From Deltaproteobacteria bacterium (GTDB lineage Bacteria; Desulfobacterota_B; Binatia; Bin18), in the NCBI GenBank assembly GCA_012271025.1, contig JAAXHF010000176.1, positions 1-20,614 on the forward strand: DNA of 20,614 nucleotides, given 5' to 3'. Shown piece after piece: positions 6,842 through 16,000 of the stretch. The notes below the pieces were generated by a model, which was not told the DNA's origin, searched no databases, and worked only from the letters and a program-made list of their open reading frames with translations. Within the stretch, counting starts at the first letter, position 1. Each line of letters opens with the position of its first letter. The translations under genes were made by a program, and so were the position numbers.

Positions 6842-7947
6842 CTAGTCCACCGGCGGCAGCCATTTCAGGTCTTGAAAGCGCTTGATCCACTTGCGGAAAC
6901 AGTCCTCGGTGTCCATGCAGTCGGCGAAGCCGGCCTGACGCAGCTTGATTGTGCTGACCAGCATGGGCGGCGGCACCTGATCTTTGGCTCCAAAGCCAAA
7001 CGCGAAATCGGCCAGAATGCCAGAATGAATGACTGGCCAACGTACTCGGTGAGGCTTTTCGGGGCGCGCAGGCCGTACTTGTCCACAATCGCCGCCCACT
7101 CGGCCTCTCGCTGAGGCAGGGCCTCGGCCAGGGAGCACGGCTCGGGCGGCCCGACCGGCATACCCAGGGCCTCGGCAATGGTCGGCCACACGTTCTGCCA
7201 CACAAACACGTCACCATTGGTGATATTGAAGATTTCGTTCTGGGCGGTCGGTGCGCTGGCCGCCCACTCAAACGCCCGGGCATGGACATCCGTATCAATG
7301 GCCTCGAACAGGAACGGCGGCCCGCCCGGAAAAGACAGCGGCAGTCCGGCTTCGCGCCGCAGCGCGGCATACACCCCCAGGGCCGGAAACACGTTCATCT
7401 GGCTGCCCAGCGACTCGCCCAGAATGAGCTGCGGGCGCCACGTCGTCCAGTGCCACGGCTTGCCAATCTGGCGCTCGCGCAGATAGTCCTGCTGCAACCA
7501 GTAGAAGTTCTCATGTGGATGCCGCGGCCAGCGCTCGCGGGCCGGCACCGGAAACGGCTCGATATGCACGCCGTAGGCCTTGGTGCCCTGGAGCAGCGAG
7601 ACGTGCTGCAAGTCTGTGGCCGCCGCCTCCAGGGGGTCGAACAGATTATCCAGCATGGACAGATTGGTCTGCATCTGGTCCTGCTCAAACCAGCCCTGGA
7701 CCAGCCCCGGCTTCTCGTACAGCGCGGCATACACCACATGTGTCACATCGGACATCTGGCCAAACACCTCGGCGCAGCGAGCCCGGTCCTGAAGATCGAC
7801 CGAAATGACGCTTGCCCCTTCGAGACCGTCGGGAATCCGGCGCGACACGCCGACCACGTCCCAATCCTCACGCTGAGCGAAATGCTTGACCGCAGCAAAA
7901 CCGACCAGACCGGACGCGCCGGCGACCAACATCTTTTTCTTTGGCAT
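6842..7947 (-). CDS. PRISE-like SDR reductase with frameshifted C-terminus
   Basis: Starts at ATG 7947 with GGAAGG 6 nt upstream. The N-terminus has the Rossmann motif GASGLVG (10-16) and VSRR (34-37) for NADPH. GTKAYG (K123) and NFYW (Y149) correspond to the Lys/Tyr motifs of PRISE enzymes (progesterone 5-beta-reductase/iridoid synthase-like), which reduce activated C=C bonds. As it stands, the frame runs to a stop at 6865 with a basic nonsense tail after YVGQSFILAF. The family-like ending (STIKLRQAGFADCMDTEDCF ... LKWLPPVD) is present in another frame and stops at 6842. Removing one copy of an 8-bp tandem repeat at 7012-7027 joins the frames as QSFILADFAFGFG and gives 365 residues. This is either a real disabling mutation or an assembly error. 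Coordinates span the repaired gene. Confidence 0.85.
7012..7027. repeat. 8-bp tandem duplication CCAGAATG x2
   Basis: CCAGAATG at 7012-7019 is repeated at 7020-7027. The extra 8 bp shift the reading frame of the SDR gene, and deleting one copy restores a continuous, family-like protein. Confidence 0.9.
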
Positions 7948-7977
7948 ACCAAACCTTCCGTCATGCAGTGCGCCGTC

Positions 7978-8196
7978 TTAATGCCGGTCAACCCAGTCCC
8001 TGCTCTCCGACAGCGCAAAATCGTCGGCCTCTTCCTCACTGGCGAAGCTCTGACCACACTCGTTGAGCGGGAAATATTCGTGCACCACACCGTCCAGCAA
8101 ACGGAATACCCGGGAGTCGGGTTGCCACTCCCCGGAGTCGAGCTGTTTTGAGCGTGGTTCGATGATGAATCCGCCGTACGATTCGCTTACCCGCAT
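7978..8196 (-). CDS. Small conserved-looking hypothetical protein (72 aa)
   Basis: 72 residues from ATG 8196, preceded by a near-perfect ribosome site (AGGAGG, 7 nt spacing), so it is very likely translated. The sequence opens MRVSESYGGFIIEPRSKQL, carries SGEWQPDSRVFRLLDG, and ends in an acidic helix EEEADDFALSESRDWVDRH. It is soluble and acidic, with no metal or catalytic motif. It resembles small proteins of unknown function with an IIEP...SGxW start and a conserved C-terminal F.(T/S)xEEA motif, but I cannot name the family. It lies 30 nt upstream of the SDR gene on the same strand, so it is probably the first gene of the 72-aa, SDR and flavin oxidoreductase operon. Confidence 0.75.
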   Translation of the reverse strand: MRVSESYGGFIIEPRSKQLDSGEWQPDSRVFRLLDGVVHEYFPLNECGQSFASEEEADDFALSESRDWVDRH

Positions 8197-8267
8197 GGTG
8201 AAACCTCCTCACTCTCTTTCGGCCTTCTTCCCGTCCGTTCATACCATCAAAAGGTGGGCGCGCCTGT

Positions 8268-8732
8268 CTAGCCAGACCCGATAGTCCGCCCACACGCGTC
8301 GAGATACGCAGCGGTTTGCTTCATGAGTGGCCGGTCGCGCTCCTCGTCAAACGGGATGGATGCCCGGTAGGCCGAATCATACAGCCAAACTGGCTGACGA
8401 CAATACGGTTCAGCCTCATCAGCGTAGCGTGGAAAGATATGCGCGTGCAAAGCCGGCTCAGCATTTCCCAGGATTTCATAGTTTATGCGAACAGCTTTGG
8501 TATTCGCCAAGAGCGCGTCTCCCACCGCCGTCATGTCAGACAGGAACTGGCAACGGGCCGCCGGACTCAGAGCGTTGAGATCTGCAACGACTGGGTCGGC
8601 GAGCAACAAGCAATAACCGGGCAGAAACTGGACATCGCCGAGCACGATCCAGCCTGCCCGAACTCGCCCGATCACCTTTGGGTTGTCGCCTGTCCGCGCG
8701 TCTTGAACACGCCGGTGGATGAGACCAGGCAT
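8268..8732 (-). CDS. HIT-family nucleotide hydrolase/transferase-like protein with altered His triad
   Basis: 154 residues from ATG 8732. The fold markers are GWIVLGDVQFLPGYCLLL at about 27-44 and NYEILGNAEPALHAHIFPRY at about 84-103. HIT proteins use H-x-H-x-H-x-x, where the middle His attacks the alpha phosphate. Aligning HIFPR with the usual HVLPR puts Ala94-x-His96-x-His98 here, so the first His is lost but the nucleophile and the third remain. It is similar to small diadenosine-polyphosphate hydrolase-like HIT proteins; the substrate is unknown. It starts 3 nt after the stop of the upstream nuclease-like gene (TAG GAC ATG), which implies translational coupling. Confidence 0.82.
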   Translation of the reverse strand: MPGLIHRRVQDARTGDNPKVIGRVRAGWIVLGDVQFLPGYCLLLADPVVADLNALSPAARCQFLSDMTAVGDALLANTKAVRINYEILGNAEPALHAHIFPRYADEAEPYCRQPVWLYDSAYRASIPFDEERDRPLMKQTAAYLDACGRTIGSG

Positions 8733-8735
8733 GTC

Positions 8736-9347
8736 CTAGTCCGTCTTGAGATACGGCTCCGTCATGGCGAGCAGAATAGCCATGATGGTACGGATGTTGT
8801 CAATAAAATACTCCCCACGGTCGATGGTCACAGTCCGCTCTGTCAGCTGGAGAAACTTCCACGAGCTGCCTGTTGTCACCACCCCGTACACAACCGGCAG
8901 CTCGCACGCCTCGGCGCTATTGAACAGCTGAGCCGCGTACATCTCGGCCACACACTGGGGAATTCCGCTTTTGATATTCTCGTTTTTGGCTTCGACAATA
9001 TGAATCAGGGGCGCCGACAGAAGAAGCTGGCGGGAGGACGCGGAAATGATGAAATCACACACCCCATTCAGCCCCTTTTGCGGATCGACGTTCAGCTCGA
9101 TACCGGAGAACACGCTGACTCGGTGACGCAGGGTTTTTCTCAGCTCAACCAGAACCGGAGCAATGATGAATTCAGAGCGCGCCTTCTCGGTATGAATGGA
9201 CAGAGCAAGCGGCACATTTTCGGCCAAGACCTCGGAGAACAGCTGACTGATTTCAACCGGTTCGACGGCAGAGTACAGCTCTGCCTCCTCAAGCCTGAGT
9301 TGAAGGACGGTTTCCAGCTGCCGAAAGGTAAAGTCACTATAGGGCAT
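8736..9347 (-). CDS. PD-(D/E)XK nuclease-like protein of unknown role
   Basis: 203 residues from ATG 9347, the M of MPYSDFTFRQLETVLQLRL; longer in-frame extensions run antisense into the TetR gene and are not credible. The core matches a PD-(D/E)XK nuclease: D98 in GLNGVCDFIIS, E119-x-K121 in HIVEAKNENIKSG, and Q131 in the following helix. A conserved-looking stretch VPLALSIHTEKARSEFIIAPVLVELR (about 45-70) precedes it. I recall very similar uncharacterised proteins as common in cyanobacteria. No methylase, helicase or specificity subunit is nearby, so it is not an obvious restriction system. Base composition is less GC-rich than the efflux operon next to it, consistent with transfer. It probably forms a two-gene unit with the HIT gene. 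Confidence 0.78.
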   Translation of the reverse strand: MPYSDFTFRQLETVLQLRLEEAELYSAVEPVEISQLFSEVLAENVPLALSIHTEKARSEFIIAPVLVELRKTLRHRVSVFSGIELNVDPQKGLNGVCDFIISASSRQLLLSAPLIHIVEAKNENIKSGIPQCVAEMYAAQLFNSAEACELPVVYGVVTTGSSWKFLQLTERTVTIDRGEYFIDNIRTIMAILLAMTEPYLKTD

Positions 9348-9403
9348 ACCGGGCGACTCCGTTGGGGCATGGACTGACGCGCCTGTCTTTTTCCTTTTTT
9401 CTC

Positions 9404-9433
9404 TTTGTACGCGATTTTGAGGCGCGTGGGCAA
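9404..9433 (-). promoter_or_regulatory. Weak candidate promoter for the nuclease-HIT unit
   Basis: On the minus strand TTGCCC (9433-9428) and TACAAA (9409-9404) are separated by 18 bp, each matching the sigma-70 consensus at four of six positions, about 57 nt before the ATG at 9347. This is the best match I found by eye and is not strong. Confidence 0.25.
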
Positions 9434-9450
9434 TAACTGGGCTTGCTCTT

Positions 9451-9475
9451 AAACAATGGTATGATACGATGGTTT
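9451..9475. promoter_or_regulatory. 25-bp near-palindrome, candidate TetR operator
   Basis: AAACAATGGTAT-G-ATACGATGGTTT is symmetric about G9463, with 10 of 12 base pairs complementary (mismatches at 9455/9471 and 9458/9468). It ends 19 nt before the preferred ATG of the TetR gene and includes a possible -10 (TATGAT, 9460-9465). Length, symmetry and position suit autorepression by the TetR protein and control of the efflux operon. Confidence 0.55.
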
Positions 9476-9494
9476 GAAACGGACGCTTGAAATA

Positions 9495-10172
9495 ATGCTG
9501 ACCGAAAAAAGCAAAACCACCCGCCAGAAGCTGCTGGCCGTCGCCACCGAGGTGTTTGTCAAAAAAGGCTTTCACGCGGCCGGCGTACGCGAAATCTGCA
9601 CCGCTGCGGGAGCCAATCTGGCGGCCGTCAACTATCATTTCGGCGGCAAAATGGAACTCTACAAGGCGGTCTTGTCGCACGCCTTTGAAAACGCCAAGCC
9701 GCCACGGCCGATGCCCACCCTGGCCGATGACTCGAGCCACCCCCAGGAACAGCTGCGGGCCTGGATCGTGTGGAATGCCGAGCGCATGCTCGGCGCCAGA
9801 GGCCACGCCGTGTACGAGTTGATCGTCAAAGAGCTGCAAGACCCGACCCCGGCCTTTGACGAACTGCTGGAGCGCTCCATGCAGCCCATTTATGCGGCCG
9901 GCGAAGCCCTCGTGGCGGCGGTGCTGGGCGTGAGCCGAGATCATCCGTTCGTCCAGCTGTGCTGTACCAGCGTGTTCGGCCAATGCCTGATCTACCGCTA
10001 TTCACGCCCGATCATCGAGCGCTATCGGCGCCACGCCAGTCAACAACAGCTCGACATGATTCAGAGTTTTCTGCAACACGACCCAGCCCTGATCTCCGGC
10101 CTGGCCGAGCATATTGCCAACTTTTCGCTGGCCGGCATCACAGCCCAGGCCAAGCGAATCGGGAAAAACTAG
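9495..10172 (+). CDS. TetR/AcrR-family regulator (CecR-type C-terminal domain)
   Basis: 225 residues from ATG 9495. A TTG at 9474 would overlap the palindrome and has no ribosome site. The N-terminal TetR domain is clear: TTRQKLLAVATEVFVKKGF, then the helix-turn-helix VREICTAAGANLAAVNYHF with the family-typical NYHFGGKMELY recognition end, about residues 33-60. The C-terminal ligand domain (GHAVYELIVKELQDPTPAFDEL ... IYRYSRPIIERY) resembles the CecR/DUF1956 type, which is associated with control of efflux genes. Only 6 nt separate its stop from the outer-membrane factor gene, so it is most likely the first gene of the efflux operon and represses it together with itself until a ligand binds. 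Confidence 0.9.
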   Translation: MLTEKSKTTRQKLLAVATEVFVKKGFHAAGVREICTAAGANLAAVNYHFGGKMELYKAVLSHAFENAKPPRPMPTLADDSSHPQEQLRAWIVWNAERMLGARGHAVYELIVKELQDPTPAFDELLERSMQPIYAAGEALVAAVLGVSRDHPFVQLCCTSVFGQCLIYRYSRPIIERYRRHASQQQLDMIQSFLQHDPALISGLAEHIANFSLAGITAQAKRIGKN

Positions 10173-10178
10173 CACCCC

Positions 10179-11771
10179 ATGCAGTTGCGCCACCTCCCTC
10201 CCCCGCTCTCTCAATCCCGGCCCTCCAGTCCGGCTCAGGCCCGCCTGTGGTCCGGTGCAGCGCTTCTGCCTCGGGCAGAGACCGGCGACCGAGCCTGTCC
10301 GTTCCAGCGCTGGGCGGCAGCCCTGCTCGTCCTGGTGCTGGTAGCTGTCGGCTGTAGCCCGTATCAGGTCCGCAGTCTGAATCGGCCCGAGGTTCCGGTA
10401 TCGAACACCTACCATCACGCCCTGGACGGCGAACGCGTGATCGGCCGATGGTGGCAAGAATTCAACAATCCAGCCCTCAACACCACGGTTGCGTCGGCCC
10501 TGGACAACAGCCTGGACCTCAGACAGCTGTGGAGCCGCCTCATCCAGGCCTACGCCCAGGCCCGGATTGAGGGCGCCGAGGTGTTCCCATGGGTCGATCT
10601 GAGCGGCGGCGCAGCCCGGACGCATCAGGTTGACCGCGATCCCCGAGACCCGTTTAGCGGCCGGGCGGGCTCGTCAACCCGGATTACCCATGCCGACCGC
10701 TACTTTGTGTCCACCGGTCTGTCGTACGAGATTGACGTGTGGAAACGGATTGCCGCCCGGCGCCGCGCGGCCACGCTGGAGTATCAGGCCAGCCGCCAAG
10801 ACCTCGAAGCCAGCGCACTCTTGCTGACCGGTTCTGTTGTCGACGCGTGGTTCATCCTCCAGGAACAGAAGGCGCTCTTGGCCCTGCTCCAGGAACAGAT
10901 CGAGATCAGCCAGGAGCTGCTCGACCTGACCGAGGTGCGTTTCGGGGTCGGCGCCGGCTCGGCGGTCGATGTGCTCCAACAGCGTCAGCAGCTGGAGGCC
11001 ACCCGGGCCGAAATCCCGCTTGTTCGCTCACGCCTCAACACCGCCTACAACCAGTTGGCCGTGCTGCTCGGCGCCACCCCGGGGGCGCTGGATACCCGTA
11101 TCCCGGACGGCGTTCTGCCGGACTTGCCGCCGTTTCCGCAGCTGGGCGAGCCGGCCACCCTGCTGGTGTCGCGGCCCGACCTGCGAGCCGCCCAGCTGCG
11201 CTTGCAGGCTGCGGATTTTCGGGTCGCCACCGCAGTCGCCGAGCGGCTGCCGCGGCTGGTGCTTGACCTGTCCTACGAGTTCAGCGCCCGCAGCTTTTCG
11301 ACCGTCTTCCGCCAGGAGGTCGGCTCTCTGGTCGGCAACCTCGTTGCGCCCGTTATTGACGGCGGCCTGCGTCGCAACCAGGTTGTCCGCCACAAGGCGC
11401 TGACCCAGGAACTGCTCGACCGCTTTGGCCAGCAGTATCTGCAAGCCCTGCTCGAAATTGAAGACGCCCTGGTGCGTGAGCGTTTTCAGGTTGAGTTGAT
11501 CGCTAATCTGGAGAGCCAGATCGGGCTGGCCCGGAGCACGCTGCGAGAGTCGCAGTCGCGCTATGTCAACGGCTTGATCAATTACGTGACGGTCCTGCTC
11601 GCGGTCCAATCCCTGCAGGGCTTACAGCGTCGTCTGATCAGCGAAAAACGCTTCCTGCTGAGCAACCGCGCCAGCCTGTACCGAGCCCTGGGCGGACACT
11701 GGACAAACGAGCTGACCGCCCCACCCAGCCTCCAGCTGGCCCAGGTCGCAGCCGCGAGGATACGACCATGA
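10179..11771 (+). CDS. Outer-membrane factor of a tripartite efflux pump (TolC/NodT type)
   Basis: 530 residues from ATG 10179. The N-terminus is unusually long and Pro/Arg-rich (about 45 residues) before a hydrophobic segment AALLVLVLVAVGC, ending at Cys 59, which is a poor lipobox (A at -3) for a NodT-like lipoprotein. The body has the two OEP repeats: RWWQEFNNPALNTTVASALD, SYEIDVWKRIAARRRAATLEYQASRQDLEASALLL, LLDLTEVRFGVGAGSAVDVLQQRQQLE, and the second-repeat counterpart ESQSRYVNGLINYVTVLLAVQSLQ. Such proteins form the trimeric outer-membrane channel and periplasmic tunnel. It overlaps the adaptor start by 4 bp (ATGA). The first 45 residues may be mis-started, though no other ATG or GTG in frame lies before the hydrophobic segment. 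Confidence 0.92.
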   Translation: MQLRHLPPPLSQSRPSSPAQARLWSGAALLPRAETGDRACPFQRWAAALLVLVLVAVGCSPYQVRSLNRPEVPVSNTYHHALDGERVIGRWWQEFNNPALNTTVASALDNSLDLRQLWSRLIQAYAQARIEGAEVFPWVDLSGGAARTHQVDRDPRDPFSGRAGSSTRITHADRYFVSTGLSYEIDVWKRIAARRRAATLEYQASRQDLEASALLLTGSVVDAWFILQEQKALLALLQEQIEISQELLDLTEVRFGVGAGSAVDVLQQRQQLEATRAEIPLVRSRLNTAYNQLAVLLGATPGALDTRIPDGVLPDLPPFPQLGEPATLLVSRPDLRAAQLRLQAADFRVATAVAERLPRLVLDLSYEFSARSFSTVFRQEVGSLVGNLVAPVIDGGLRRNQVVRHKALTQELLDRFGQQYLQALLEIEDALVRERFQVELIANLESQIGLARSTLRESQSRYVNGLINYVTVLLAVQSLQGLQRRLISEKRFLLSNRASLYRALGGHWTNELTAPPSLQLAQVAAARIRP

Positions 11772-13042
11772 CACGCTGGTCATTTCCCGAATGGGCAAAG
11801 CGGCTCTTCCAGGTTCTGCTCCCCGTCCTGATTCTGGGCGGCGGGGTGATCGGAGCCCGGGCGCTCATTGCCGCGCGTCCGGAGGTCAAGAAAACGACCC
11901 AGCAGACCAGCGCGCCCGTTGTCGAGGTCATCACGGTTCAGTCTGAAGATACCCAGGCCGTGATTTCGGCCTTTGGCACGGTGCGGGCGCATCAGGAACT
12001 CAGCGTTCAGCCCCAGGTCAGCGGCTCTGTGGTTGAGCAACACGCCAGCCTGATCAAAGGCGGTCTGTTGCACACCGGGGACGTCCTGCTGCGGATTGAC
12101 CCGCGCGACTACACCTACGCGGTCGAGACCCAGCAGGGCGCCCTGGCCAAGGCCGAATTCGAGTTGGAGCTCGAACGCGGCAACCAGGTCATTGCCCAGC
12201 GCGAGTGGAATCTTCTTGAGTCGTCAATCGAGACCAGCGAAATGGGAAAACAGCTGGCCCTGCGCCAACCCCATCTGCGCGAGAAACGGGCTGCGGTGGC
12301 GGCGGCCAAAAGCCGGCTGGCCAAGGCCGAGTTGGACCTCCAGCGGACGACGCTGAGCGCCCCCTGCAACGCCCTGGTGCTGGACGAGTCGGTCGAGGTC
12401 GGCCAGCTCGTCATGTCCCAGACGCCCGTCGCCCGCCTGGTGTGTACCGACGCGTTTCGGGTCGAGGTCAGCATTCCCATGCACGAGCTGGCCTGGGTCG
12501 CTATCCCCGGTCCGGCACAGGCGCGTGGCTCGCAGGTACGGGTGCTCCGGGACCTGGGCAGTGACAAGACCGCCCAGCGTCAGGGCGTGGTCGCGGGTCT
12601 GCTCGGCGACGTGTCGGAAAACGGCCGGATGGCGCGTCTGCTGGTCCTGGTCGAGGACCCCCTGAGCCGCAACGTCTCGCAAGACCAACAGCTGCCGCTG
12701 CTCCTGGGAGAGTACGTGCGGGTTGAAATCGACGGCCCGCGACTGACGGATGTGTTTGTCGTGCCCCGCAACACGCTCCGGGAAGGCGGCCGGATGTGGG
12801 TCAAAAACGACAACAACCAGCTGGAAATCCGCCAGGTCGAGGTGGCGCTGAGCAGACACGACTCGCTGCTGATCCAGAGCGGCTTGCAGGACGGCGACCA
12901 GGTGATTACGAGCCCGCTGCCCGTCGCCCTGTCCGGCATGCTCTTACAAAGCCCGTCCGACGGCCCGTCCTCTGCCTCGCCCCCGATACAGCCCACCGAG
13001 CCGAGCCCCCCGGCTGCCGACGCGGGCGAAGGCTCAGTCTGA
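11768..13042 (+). CDS. RND efflux periplasmic adaptor (membrane fusion protein)
   Basis: 424 residues from ATG 11768, which overlaps the outer-membrane factor stop. An N-terminal membrane anchor lies at about 12-34 (FQVLLPVLILGGGVIGARAL). Then come the barrel-sandwich start VRAHQELSVQPQVSGSVVEQ, with GDVLLRIDPRDYTYAVE at about 104-120, and an alpha hairpin rich in charged heptads (about 120-195). The second lipoyl half is RTTLSAPCNALVLDESVEVGQLV at about 195-217. The beta-barrel and membrane-proximal domain follow, with VFVVPRNTLREGG near 337-349. The Pro/Ser-rich tail after about 395 is probably disordered. The adaptor joins the inner-membrane permease to the outer-membrane channel. It is the third gene of the regulator, channel, adaptor, pump operon. 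Confidence 0.94.
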   Translation: MTRWSFPEWAKRLFQVLLPVLILGGGVIGARALIAARPEVKKTTQQTSAPVVEVITVQSEDTQAVISAFGTVRAHQELSVQPQVSGSVVEQHASLIKGGLLHTGDVLLRIDPRDYTYAVETQQGALAKAEFELELERGNQVIAQREWNLLESSIETSEMGKQLALRQPHLREKRAAVAAAKSRLAKAELDLQRTTLSAPCNALVLDESVEVGQLVMSQTPVARLVCTDAFRVEVSIPMHELAWVAIPGPAQARGSQVRVLRDLGSDKTAQRQGVVAGLLGDVSENGRMARLLVLVEDPLSRNVSQDQQLPLLLGEYVRVEIDGPRLTDVFVVPRNTLREGGRMWVKNDNNQLEIRQVEVALSRHDSLLIQSGLQDGDQVITSPLPVALSGMLLQSPSDGPSSASPPIQPTEPSPPAADAGEGSV

Positions 13043-13052
13043 ACGAAACGCC

Positions 13053-16000
13053 ATGGAACACCCGAGGTCCGATCCGGCTCCGTCACCATCGCACAAGGGG
13101 CCAATTGCCTGGATGGCACGCAACCATGTGGCGGCCAACCTGGTCATGCTGATCATCGTGTGCGGCGGCTTCATCGCCAGTACCCAGGTCAAGCAAGAGG
13201 TCTTTCCAGAATTTACGATGGACTTCATCACCGCCTGGGTGCACTACCCCGGGGCGAGCCCAGCCGAGGTTGAGCAGGGCATCGTCCTGTCGATCGAGGA
13301 CCGGGTGCGCGGTATAGACGGGGTGAAAAAGGTCACGGCCACGGCGCGCGAAGGCTTCGGCACGGTGGTGGTCGAACTGCTGTCCGGCGCAAATTCGGGT
13401 AAGGCGCTCCAGGATGTCAAAAACGCGGTTGACGGCATCCTGTCTTTTCCTGAAGAGGCGGAAAAACCGGTCGTCAGCCTGGTTGAGATGCGCAACCAGG
13501 TGCTGAGCCTCATGGTGTATGGCGACCAGGACGAACAGACCCTGCGCGACCTGGCCGAACAGATCCGCGACGAACTGCTCCAGCGGCCGGACATTACGCT
13601 GGTTGAGCTGGGGGCGGTGCCTCGGCTCGAGATTGCCGTTGAGGTGCCCCAACGCAATCTGCGCGCCCACAACCTCACCCTGGGTCGGATCGCCCATGAG
13701 ATACGTGAAGCTGCGGTTGAGCTGCCGGCCGGCGGGCTGAAGGCTGCGGGCGGAGAAATCCTGCTGCGCACCCAGGAGCGCCGCGACTATGCCAGCCAAT
13801 ACGCCGATATTCCGGTCGCCTCCGCCCCGGATGGTTCGCGCATTACGGTCGGCGATATTGCCGAGATTACGGACGGTTTTGAAGATTCCGACTTCGAGGC
13901 TTTTTACAATAATCAGCCCGCCATCCAAATCGACGTGTATCGGGTGGCCAGGGAAACCCCGCAATCGGTTTCGGCCGGCGTCCACGCCTACCTCGACGAT
14001 CTCCTGCCCCGGCTGCCGGCGGGGGTCGGCATAGCGGTCTGGAACGACTTCTCCGAGATCTACCGCGACCGGATGGGCCTGCTGTTGAAAAACGCCTTTC
14101 TCGGCCTGGCCCTGGTTCTGCTCCTGCTGGGCTTGTTCCTCGACCCCAAGCTCGCCTTCTGGGTCACCCTGGGCATCCCGATCTCGATCATGGGCGCCTT
14201 CCTGTTTATGCCCCTGGGCGGCGCGTCGATCAACATGATCTCGCTCTTTGCGTTTATTATCACGCTGGGTATCGTTGTTGATGACGCGGTCGTCGTCGGA
14301 GAAAACATCTATGAGAGACGCCAACGCGGCCTGCCATTCATGCGGGCTGCGGTTGAAGGGGCGCGGGAGATTTCGGGACCGATTGTTTTTGCCGTCCTGA
14401 CCAACATCGTTGCCTTTCTGCCGCTCATGTTCGTGCCCGGCCCGGCGGGGAAATTCTTCCTCAATATTCCGGCGGTGACCATCGCGGTGTTCACCGTCTC
14501 CCTGATCGAGTCGCTGTTTGTCCTGCCCGCCCACCTGTCGCGCCAGCGCAAACCGAGCCGGGTGTGGCAGATCCTCGGCCGTCCCCAGCTGCTCTTCGAC
14601 CGCCTCCTCCAGGCATGTGTCCGGCGGGTCTACCAGCCACTTCTCCGCACCGCGACCACGTATCGGTATGCCACCCTGATGACCGGGATTGCCATCCTGC
14701 TGCTGGCTCTGGGCGCGGTCAGGGGCGGTCATATTCAGTTCAGTTTCATGCCACGTATTGACGACGATCTGATCACCGCTCAAGCCACCCTGCCGTTCGG
14801 CGTTCCGGTGGACACCGCACGGCGGGTGCAGGGGCAGCTTCTCGACGCCCTGCAGATGGCCGTCGAGACCCACGGGGGGCAGGACATCGTGTACGGGACG
14901 TACACCCAGATCGGAGCGGCGCTGCGCTCGCCCGGGCCTGAAGACGGGCCGCCCAAGTTGGGCGGCAGTCATCTGGCCGGGGTGCAGGTCGTCCTGGTGC
15001 CAACCGATCAACGCACGGTCAGCGGCGTCGAGTTCGCCAACACCTGGCGTCAGGCGGCCGACCATATCGCCGGTCTGGAGTCGCTGACCTTCAAAGCCGA
15101 AACCGGCTTTGGCAGCGACAGCGCCCTGGACATTCAGCTCACCCACCGCTCGCGCGACATTCTGGAGAGCGCCGCCGCCGAGCTGGCCGGCCTGCTGTCC
15201 GGCTACGCCGGCGTCACCGATATCGACGACGGGGTATCGCACGGCAAACCCCAGCTCAGCCTGACCGTCAAACCCGAGGCGCGCAGCCTCGGCATCAACG
15301 CGACCGATCTGGCCCGCCAGCTGCGGAGTTCGTTCTACGGGGCTGAAGCCCTCCGCCAGCAACGCGGCCGCAATGAGGTCAAAGTCATGGTCCGGCTGCC
15401 CGAACACGAACGACGCACCGCCCATACGATTGAGCAGCTGATGATCCAGACTGCCCAGGGCGGCGAAATTCCCCTGCTCCAGGCTGCGGCGGTCGAGTAC
15501 GGACGGGCGTATACCGAGATTCGTCGTCGCGAGGGACGGCGCGTCATGGCCGTCACGGCCGATGTGGATGAAGACATCTCCAACGCCAATACGATTGTGG
15601 CCGCGCTGGAGCAGAACGAACTGCCCTTCCTGACGCAGAAATACCCCGGCCTGAATTATACCCTGGAGGGCGAGCAGGAGTGGCAAGAAGAAGCCCTGGG
15701 CGCCATAGCCCTGGGCTTTGTTTTCGCCCTGCTGGCCATCTACGCCCTGCTGGCCATTCCCTTCAAGAGCTATATCCAGCCGCTGATCGTGATGCTGAGT
15801 ATTCCGTTCGGCATTATCGGCGCAATCATCGGCCATGTCCTGCTGGGCTATGAGCTGAGCATGATCAGCCTGTTCGGCATTATCGCCCTGGCCGGGGTGG
15901 TGATTAACGGTGCGCTGGTCCTGGTGGTGACGGCCAATCAGCTGCGCGACGGGGAACGGCTCGACCCCGTGGCGGCGATCTGTCAGGCCGGCGGGCGGCG

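Noticed and set aside
8316..9377. 353-codon plus-strand frame
   Set aside because: It is antisense to the HIT and nuclease-like genes, both of which have clear family motifs.
9348..9983. N-terminal extension of the nuclease-like protein
   Set aside because: It would run antisense through most of the TetR gene. The conserved-looking protein begins at MPYSDFTF (9347).
13083..15836. 917-codon open frame on the minus strand
   Set aside because: It lies entirely antisense to the RND permease. Long antisense frames are expected from high-GC codon usage, and the product shows no recognisable domain.
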